From Bacteroidota bacterium (GTDB lineage Bacteria; Bacteroidota; Bacteroidia; Chitinophagales; Chitinophagaceae), in the NCBI GenBank assembly GCA_023386855.1, contig JAEWIW010000069.1, positions 1-7,812 on the forward strand: a DNA stretch of 7,812 nucleotides. The letters run 5' to 3'. Within the stretch, counting starts at the first letter, position 1. Every line of letters begins with the position of its first letter. Positions 1-4,702 of the stretch are shown here, in pieces. The position numbers and the translations under genes were made by a program. The notes under the pieces are model-generated. The model searched no databases, was not told the origin of the DNA, and saw only the letters and a list, made by a program, of their open reading frames with translations.

Positions 1-990
1 GGTAATGACAAACCCGATATCCGCTTTGATATGCAGCTTCTTAATATCAAATCCCCCATTCTTCACAATGGACAGTTGGAGGCAGATGGAAAGCTGGTGA
101 ATGGAAGCGGCTTCGGCGTATTCGAAAATGCGGAGACGGTGCTGGCGATCGCTGTTCCGGGAGCTGCAGAATATACACGCAAGCAAACCGATGAACTTAC
201 CGACTGGGTGAAAAGACCACAGATCGGCATGCAGGGACTGGTATTCATCAAATGCAATGCAGATGGAACATACAAGAGCAGTGTAGATAAATTTTTCAAT
301 GAAGAAAAATTAAAAGCCATCGCCGATGCGTGTAAAGCCCAACCGGGCGACCTTGTTCTTATCCTTGCAGGTACAGAAGAAAGGACCAGGAAAGCCATCA
401 GTGAATTAAGACTTGAAATGGGCCAGCGGCTTGGGATGAGGAAAAAAGATGAGTTTAAATTATTATGGGTGATGGACTTCCCATTGTTTGAATACGCCGA
501 AGATGAAAACCGTTGGGTAGCCCGCCACCATCCTTTCACCTCTCCAAAGCCGGAACATATTGAAGTAATGATCGAGAACGACCCGGTGATACGTGATGCA
601 GCCCATTATCTCCAGCATCCTTATGCGAATATCAAGGCGAATGCTTATGACATGGTGCTGAATGGAAACGAGATCGGGGGCGGATCGATCAGGATCTATC
701 AACGTGACCTGCAGGAAAAAATGTTTACCGCATTGGGCATGAGCAAGGAAGAGTCGCTTCATAAGTTTGGTTTCCTTCTTGGCGCATTTGAATATGGTGC
801 ACCACCTCATGGCGGTATAGCATTTGGCTTCGACAGGCTTTGCGCTATTATGGGAGGAAGTGAAAGCATCCGTGACTTCATTGCTTTCCCCAAGAATAAC
901 AGCGGCCGTGATGTAATGTTAGATGCGCCAGGCGAAATAGACGAGAAGCAATTTGATGAATTGCAGATCAGGCTTGACCTGAAAAGTTAG
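1..990 (+). CDS. aspS: Aspartate--tRNA ligase (AspRS), C-terminal part, 5' end outside window
   Basis: This class II aminoacyl-tRNA synthetase charges tRNA(Asp) with aspartate in the cytoplasm. The reading frame is open from base 1 (GNDKPDIRFDM, the family's G-S/N-D-K-P-D-x-R block), so the Met codon at 31 is internal and not the start. The visible 329 residues are a little over half of a usual bacterial AspRS of about 580-600. The anticodon-binding OB fold and class II motifs 1 and 2 must lie upstream. Visible in order are the bacterial GAD insertion domain (about fragment residues 43-150), MDFPLFE (about 158), HHPFTSP (about 176), NGNEIGGGSIRIY (about 221) and motif 3 GGIAFGFDRL (about 271-280), whose Arg contacts ATP. 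The ending PKNNSGRDVMLDAPGEID is the form I associate with Bacteroidota. It is followed by rarA on the same strand and ends at TAG 988-990. Whether it is the discriminating or non-discriminating type cannot be judged from this fragment. Confidence 0.97.
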   Translation, partial: GNDKPDIRFDMQLLNIKSPILHNGQLEADGKLVNGSGFGVFENAETVLAIAVPGAAEYTRKQTDELTDWVKRPQIGMQGLVFIKCNADGTYKSSVDKFFNEEKLKAIADACKAQPGDLVLILAGTEERTRKAISELRLEMGQRLGMRKKDEFKLLWVMDFPLFEYAEDENRWVARHHPFTSPKPEHIEVMIENDPVIRDAAHYLQHPYANIKANAYDMVLNGNEIGGGSIRIYQRDLQEKMFTALGMSKEESLHKFGFLLGAFEYGAPPHGGIAFGFDRLCAIMGGSESIRDFIAFPKNNSGRDVMLDAPGEIDEKQFDELQIRLDLKS

Positions 991-1003
991 AACCTTTAAT
1001 GAA

Positions 1004-1035
1004 GCATGCCTGCGGCAATCAACCTGCAGGCATGC
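1004..1035. repeat. Perfect 10-bp inverted repeat (hairpin) at the aspS-rarA junction
   Basis: GCATGCCTGC (1004-1013) is exactly complementary to GCAGGCATGC (1026-1035). A G-T pair (1014/1025) and a G-C pair (1015/1024) can extend the stem to 12 bp, leaving an 8-nt loop. No T-run follows (next bases ATAAATATATTG), so it is not a standard intrinsic terminator. It lies 14 nt after the aspS stop and ends 15 nt before the preferred rarA start. Possible roles are 3'-end stabilisation of aspS mRNA, attenuation, control of rarA translation, or a protein-binding palindrome. The structure is read directly from the sequence; the role is unknown. Confidence 0.8.
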
Positions 1036-1049
1036 ATAAATATATTGCA

Positions 1050-2315
1050 ATGCGTGCACCCCTTGCAGAAAGAATGCGTCCAAAGAAACTGGAAGACCTT
1101 GCAGGCCAGGAGCATCTTGCAGGGGATGGTAGCATACTGAGACGTTCGATCGAACAGGGAAAGGTTCCTTCCATGATCCTTTGGGGCCCTCCCGGAACAG
1201 GTAAGACCACCATCGCCAATATCATTGCCCATACTTTAAAAGTTCCATTCTATACCTTAAGCGCCATCAGCTCCGGCGTTAAGGAAGTGCGCCAGGTCAT
1301 TGATGAAGCAAAGCATGCCGACAGGGCCATACTATTTATTGATGAGATCCATCGATTCAATAAAGGCCAGCAGGATGCCTTGCTGGGGGCAGTTGAAAAA
1401 GGGATCATCACACTGATAGGGGCCACCACTGAGAATCCTTCTTTTGAAGTCAACAGCGCCTTGCTCAGCCGATGCCAGGTTTATGTGCTTAAACCGCTGA
1501 CAGAACAGAACATGCTGCAACTGGTGCAGAAAGCCATTAGCGATGATGAAGAACTTTCAAAGCTTCATATTGAATTAAAAGAAACGGATGCACTGTTTAC
1601 CATTCCCGGTGGTGATGCAAGAAAATTGTTGAACCTGCTGGAATTGGTGGTGGATACTTTAAAAGAAGAAGAAAAGGAAATCATCATTACTGATGAAATA
1701 GTGATTGGCATTGCACAGCAGCGGATCGCCATCTATGACAAATCGGGTGAGCAGCATTATGATATCATTTCCGCTTTTATCAAGTCGATGAGAGGAAGCG
1801 ATCCCAATGGCGCAATCTACTGGCTGGCCAGGATGATCGAAGGAGGAGAAGATGTAAAGTTCATTGCAAGAAGAATGGTCATCTTTGCCAGTGAAGATAT
1901 CGGTAATGCCAATCCTACCGCGATAGTGCTTGCCAATAGCTGCTTTGATGCGGTGAATAAAATCGGTTACCCCGAAGCGAGGATCATTCTTGCGCAATGC
2001 GCTACCTACCTGGCTTCTTCATATAAAAGCAATGCATCTTATATGTCGATCGAAGACGCGATCGCTAAAGTGCGGTCGGAAGGCGATCTCCCGGTGCCCC
2101 TTCACATCAGGAATGCACCAACAGGATTGATGAAGAAACTCGATTATGGCAAAGGATATAAGTATGCGCACAGTTATGAACGCAATTTTTCCGAGCAGGA
2201 ATATCTGCCTGATCAACTCAGCGGAACAAAATTCTATGACCCGGGTAAAAATCCACGTGAAGAAGAACTTAGAAAATACTTAAGAAATTTATGGAAAGAT
2301 AAATACGGGTATTAG
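1050..2315 (+). CDS. rarA: Replication-associated recombination protein A (RarA/MgsA), AAA+ ATPase
   Basis: RarA (MgsA; WRNIP1/Mgs1 relatives) is a clamp-loader-like AAA+ ATPase that acts at stalled replication forks and single-stranded gaps. Numbered from the ATG at 1050 (421 aa), the protein starts with the family block PLAERMRPKKLEDLAGQEHL. It then has Walker A GPPGTGKTT (46-54), Walker B AILFIDEIHRF, sensor 1 GATTENPSFEVNSALLSR with its arginine, and the sensor 2 block GGDARKLLNLLE. The C-terminal tetramerisation region includes SMRGSDPNGAIYWLARM and ARRMVIFASEDIGNANP. The frame stays open upstream to ATGs at 999 (438 aa, 8 nt after aspS) and 1032. I prefer 1050 because homologs begin just before PLAER and because the extra 17 residues are encoded mostly by the 1004-1035 hairpin. 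No Shine-Dalgarno sequence decides between them. It is probably cotranscribed with aspS, and a strong terminator follows at 2404-2431. Confidence 0.95.
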   Translation: MRAPLAERMRPKKLEDLAGQEHLAGDGSILRRSIEQGKVPSMILWGPPGTGKTTIANIIAHTLKVPFYTLSAISSGVKEVRQVIDEAKHADRAILFIDEIHRFNKGQQDALLGAVEKGIITLIGATTENPSFEVNSALLSRCQVYVLKPLTEQNMLQLVQKAISDDEELSKLHIELKETDALFTIPGGDARKLLNLLELVVDTLKEEEKEIIITDEIVIGIAQQRIAIYDKSGEQHYDIISAFIKSMRGSDPNGAIYWLARMIEGGEDVKFIARRMVIFASEDIGNANPTAIVLANSCFDAVNKIGYPEARIILAQCATYLASSYKSNASYMSIEDAIAKVRSEGDLPVPLHIRNAPTGLMKKLDYGKGYKYAHSYERNFSEQEYLPDQLSGTKFYDPGKNPREEELRKYLRNLWKDKYGY

Positions 2316-2400
2316 ACTTAATGAAACAAATAATACAGGTATTAAAACTGACGAAAGATAAAAAACCGATATAAATCAAAAAGAAATATAACGGGTATTA
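2305..2400. repeat. Three spaced copies of ACRGGTATTA
   Basis: ACGGGTATTA occurs at 2305-2314 and 2391-2400, and ACAGGTATTA at 2335-2344. Flanking similarity extends to TAC before the first two copies and to a following A/G-AC. The first copy overlaps the last codons and stop codon of rarA (TAG 2313-2315); the others lie in the 3' untranslated region before the terminator. Copy-to-copy distances are 30 and 56 bases. This could be remnant duplication of the rarA 3' end or a binding-site cluster. No function can be assigned. Confidence 0.5.
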
Positions 2401-2403
2401 AAC

Positions 2404-2431
2404 AAAATGGAACCAGATTGGTTCCATTTTT
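2404..2431 (+). terminator. Rho-independent terminator of rarA (bidirectional shape)
   Basis: An 11-bp perfect stem, AAAATGGAACC (2404-2414) with GGTTCCATTTT (2420-2430), encloses the 5-nt loop AGATT. It is preceded by A-rich sequence and ends in five T residues (2427-2431). It lies about 90 nt after the rarA stop and should end the aspS-rarA transcript. Read on the minus strand, the same hairpin is followed by TTTTGTTT, so it could also stop readthrough from the opposing gene at 2682-3071, though that stop codon is about 250 nt away. Confidence 0.9.
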
Positions 2432-2622
2432 GCTGTTAAAAAGCTCGAATCCGTGCGGGATTCAATAAGTCCAGAAGCAAACGCAGGGAGTGATTAATAA
2501 AATCTTTTACTATATAGGGTACTTAGAAAATATAGGGAACGGATCAACGGTTCGACTCAACCGGATATCAGATTCTACTAATTTCCCTGCTGCTTACTGG
2601 TTTAGAATTTAGGGTCAGACTC
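2432..2622. other. Convergent intergenic region with small hairpins, no gene seen
   Basis: There is no credible coding frame here. Visible structure is a perfect 6-bp hairpin GAATCC/GGATTC (2447-2452 and 2458-2463), and a direct repeat ATATAGGG at 2512-2519 and 2530-2537. There is also a nested fold in which AGGGAA (2534-2539) can pair with TTCCCT (2583-2588) around an inner hairpin CGGTT/AACCG (2548-2552 and 2559-2563). The string GGTTCGACTC (2549-2558) resembles a tRNA or tmRNA T-loop but lacks the matching arm and acceptor stem. The string AGGGTCAGACTC (2611-2622) resembles, from memory, sequence often seen at ends of REP-associated or IS200-like elements, but no transposase is present. 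It may hold remnants of an old insertion. Confidence 0.4.
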
Positions 2623-2678
2623 TTGTATTTAGTATTTTGTATTTCGTATTTTGTATTCCGTATTCCGTTTTCCGTATT
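2623..2678. repeat. Heptanucleotide tandem repeat, eight units of YNGTATT
   Basis: Eight consecutive 7-base units occupy 2623-2678: TTGTATT, TAGTATT, TTGTATT, TCGTATT, TTGTATT, CCGTATT, CCGTTTT and CCGTATT, followed by CC. The GTATT core is kept in seven of eight units. Variation is almost confined to the first two bases of each unit, with T-rich units on the left and CC units on the right. The repeat ends 3 bases before the reverse-strand stop codon (2682-2684) of the neighbouring gene, so it would form the start of that gene's 3' untranslated region. Intergenic heptad repeats of this sort are known in several bacterial lineages, such as the short tandem repeats of cyanobacteria. I know of no established function for this one. 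Confidence 0.85.
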
Positions 2679-2681
2679 CCA

Positions 2682-3071
2682 TCAATGCACCAACACATTT
2701 CCCGCTTCAATACGTTCATCATCACTGAAAACTTCAAAAGTATAGGTTCCTTTCTCCAAGGTATCCACCATGGTAGTTTGCGTATGCAAAACGTTTGCAC
2801 GTTTCACCAGCTTTCCAGAAACATCAAAAAGGAAGAACTGGTACACTTTACCTTTTACACCAGATGCATTGAAAAATAAACCCCTGCCATCAACATCAGG
2901 GTAGATCCTGATTTTATGCTTTCGGCTTTCCCTGTTCTTCACCACTACAATCGGATCGTCAAGCCGCCTGCTTTGAGCATGTGTTCCATGGGATAAGGTC
3001 ATCAGGGAACTAACGAGCATGCTTCCACGCAAAACAAATTTAATAAATCCTCCTGATAAAGTCATCTGCAT
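2682..3071 (-). CDS. Small secreted protein with T9SS sorting-domain-like C-terminus
   Basis: The product is 129 aa with no exact family recognised. An N-terminal signal peptide is likely: a hydrophobic stretch from about residue 9 to 29 (FIKFVLRGSMLVSSLMTL) with a cleavage-like THA|QS near residue 32. The Met at residue 3 is an alternative start. After a short basic linker, residues about 53-129 resemble the type A T9SS C-terminal sorting domain (Por secretion tail): KIRIYPDVDGRG, then YQFFLFDVSGKLVKRANV, then LEKGTYTFEVFSDDERIEAGNVLV. These match that family's YPNP, IYDxxGRLV and LxxGxYxxxV...GKxxV pattern loosely; the usual PNP is PDV here. No cargo domain precedes it. It lies 82 nt downstream of the PorG-like gene on the same strand and may share its transcript. 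It could be a T9SS-exported surface protein, or a small beta-sandwich protein that only looks like the CTD. Confidence 0.75.
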   Translation of the reverse strand: MQMTLSGGFIKFVLRGSMLVSSLMTLSHGTHAQSRRLDDPIVVVKNRESRKHKIRIYPDVDGRGLFFNASGVKGKVYQFFLFDVSGKLVKRANVLHTQTTMVDTLEKGTYTFEVFSDDERIEAGNVLVH

Positions 3072-3153
3072 AAATCTGGGTTTTAAGTTGTTCCGGGAAA
3101 TAGTTTATGAAGCGTAAAAGGTGTAAAATTCCTGCATTCATCCACTGGTTTCA

Positions 3154-4110
3154 TTAAAAATAAACAGGACATTTAGTGGAGTTGTTCCACCTGCTACTTC
3201 CACCACCCAGTCTGAATCCCAGCTTGATCGATGCAGTATAATAAGAATCATTCAGGTTTGGATTTCCTCTCTTATCACCTGCACCAAAAACACGGCTCAA
3301 TGGTGTTCCTGTTTTATTGGCCATTCTCTCCGCTACCTGCGCCTGGGCAGGAGGAAGGTACTGGTAAAATAAAGTTGGATCAATATACCTTGTACTTACA
3401 TCATCAATATAATCGGTAAAGGTTTGCCTGTGCAATAATTCAAAACTTAAGCTGAAGGTTTCATTAACATGGTACTTGATACCGGCTCCCATGGGTATGT
3501 TTGCAGAGGTAAGCTTATATTCCTGGCGGTCGGGGAATTCAGGGAATCCCTGGCCTTCGGTATGCAATGGTTTCAATTCAACCCATTGACCTGTTACAGG
3601 ATCTTTACCTTTTGGATTGAACTTGAAGAAACCCACACCCAACACTACGTATGGACGAAGCTTATGGTAAACATCAGCGGGGTCATATTCTAAAAATACA
3701 GTAGGATAAATTTCAGCCATCAACAAGCCTTCAACAAGCTTTGAACGGAAGTTGGAATTCCTGATCTTACGGTATTCTTCCCATCCACCCTTTCCTTTGA
3801 TGATGGCATCATCACCCTCCAGTGTACCATAGTTCAATGCAGCGCGAAAGCCAAGCCATTCATTAGGATGATAAGCAAAATAACCACCAATGGTCATCTT
3901 GGTCATCTGGAAGTTATTGTCTTTAAGGAACCTTGTTCCTTTTCCAACATTACCACCCAGGTCGCCCAAAAAGTTGGAGGGTCCTACAGTTATACCGGCT
4001 TCAGAGAAGGAAGCGGATTCACTTAACTGCGAATAAGAAGAAACATGTAGTAATAGCAGAAGCGCAGCAACACCACACCTCAAAACAGAAATGGGTAAAT
4101 TCTGTTTCAT
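3154..4110 (-). CDS. PorG-like (DUF6089-type) outer-membrane beta-barrel protein
   Basis: The 318-aa product has a clear signal peptide: basic start MKQNLPISVLR, hydrophobic core VAALLLLLHV, cleavage probably SYS|Q near residues 27/28. The mature part has the alternating aromatic/glycine strands of a small outer-membrane barrel. EAGITVGPSNFLGDLGG, GGYFAYHPNEWLGFRAALNYGTLEGDD, LRPYVVLGVGFFKFNPKG, NIPMGAGIKYHVNETFSLSF, the block around TDYIDDVSTRYIDP and SIKLGFRLGGG match what I recall of the DUF6089/PorG group. The chain ends in Phe, as BAM-assembled barrels often do. PorG of Porphyromonas gingivalis is an outer-membrane component of the type IX secretion machinery. Many Bacteroidota carry several DUF6089 paralogues, so T9SS function is inferred, not shown. 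The next gene on the strand encodes a protein with a T9SS-CTD-like domain, which fits. A 124-nt gap separates it from elaA, so it may have its own promoter. Confidence 0.85.
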   Translation of the reverse strand: MKQNLPISVLRCGVAALLLLLHVSSYSQLSESASFSEAGITVGPSNFLGDLGGNVGKGTRFLKDNNFQMTKMTIGGYFAYHPNEWLGFRAALNYGTLEGDDAIIKGKGGWEEYRKIRNSNFRSKLVEGLLMAEIYPTVFLEYDPADVYHKLRPYVVLGVGFFKFNPKGKDPVTGQWVELKPLHTEGQGFPEFPDRQEYKLTSANIPMGAGIKYHVNETFSLSFELLHRQTFTDYIDDVSTRYIDPTLFYQYLPPAQAQVAERMANKTGTPLSRVFGAGDKRGNPNLNDSYYTASIKLGFRLGGGSSRWNNSTKCPVYF

Positions 4111-4234
4111 GAATATTAGATTTTAATTCTTCAAAGGATAACGAACACACGGATCAAGGTCGCAGCTTATAAACGCAGGAATTGCTGTTTTTGTGTGCGG
4201 GAGTCAAAATTATTTTTAAAAGGCGGCTGGTTCA

Positions 4235-4702
4235 TCAGCTCAAACCCTCTGCAGCAGCGGGCTTCAACCGCATCTGTATATGCGGAATTTCATCTTCGGG
4301 GTATACATCCCCTTCTTCGGCAAAACCCAAAGAGCGGTAAAATTCAAGCAGGTAATATTGTGCGCTGATCACGATATCCTGCATACCGTATATTTCCCAT
4401 GCATTACCTATCGATCTTTGCATCAGCTCTCTCCCGATCCCTGTTCCCCTTACGGAAGGTGAACTTACAACCCTGCCGATCGAAACTTCCTTGTAAGAAA
4501 TCCCTGGTGGTACAAGCCTGGTATAAGCCACCAGTTGATCATTCTTCCATCCCATCATATGATGGCAATGCAGGTCCTTTCCATCAGCATCAAGGTAAAT
4601 GCATTGTTGCTCCACAACAAAAACTTCATCCCTTAACTGCAGGATGGCATATAATTCTTTATTGGTCAGTTCATCAAATGATTTGCAGCTCCATTGCATC
4701 AT
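4235..4702 (-). CDS. elaA: ElaA-like GNAT family N-acetyltransferase
   Basis: The 155-aa product matches ElaA of Escherichia coli in length and pattern: LYAILQLRDEVFVVEQQCIYLDADGKDL near residues 18-44, then GWKNDQLVAYTRL, IGRVVSS, the acetyl-CoA pyrophosphate-binding motif RGTGIG (85-90), AQYYLLEFYRSLGF (114-127) and YPEDEIPHIQM (134-144). GNAT enzymes transfer the acetyl group of acetyl-CoA to an amine. The physiological substrate of ElaA is not well established. The start ATG (4702-4700) overlaps the uvrA stop TGA in a 4-nt ATGA junction, which points to translational coupling and one mRNA. A second ATG follows at once (4699-4697), so initiation could be at residue 2. No obvious terminator follows. 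Confidence 0.93.
   Translation of the reverse strand: MMQWSCKSFDELTNKELYAILQLRDEVFVVEQQCIYLDADGKDLHCHHMMGWKNDQLVAYTRLVPPGISYKEVSIGRVVSSPSVRGTGIGRELMQRSIGNAWEIYGMQDIVISAQYYLLEFYRSLGFAEEGDVYPEDEIPHIQMRLKPAAAEGLS

Noticed and set aside
2534..2590. Possible tRNA or tmRNA fragment around GGTTCGACTC
   Set aside because: The T-loop-like string is there, but the five bases on either side do not form a T stem in the right register. No acceptor stem, anticodon arm or CCA end can be found.
2615..2800. Minus-strand 61-aa open frame through the heptad repeat
   Set aside because: It overlaps the secreted-protein gene in another frame, and its C-terminal part (YGIQNTKYKILNT) is only the translated heptad repeat.
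2637..2879. Plus-strand 80-aa open frame across the heptad repeat
   Set aside because: It is antisense to the secreted-protein gene and starts inside a tandem repeat, with low-complexity translation and no recognisable domain.
4132..4157. Possible promoter for the PorG-like gene (minus-strand TATCCTTTG with an upstream TTG)
   Set aside because: The -7 element has one base too many between TA and TTTG, and the spacing to the TTG is only about 14 nt. It is too weak to annotate, though some promoter in the 4111-4234 gap is likely.
4111..4234. Terminator for the uvrA-elaA transcript
   Set aside because: No stem longer than 4 bp is followed by a T-run in the minus direction, so transcription may continue into the PorG-like gene or end by another mechanism.
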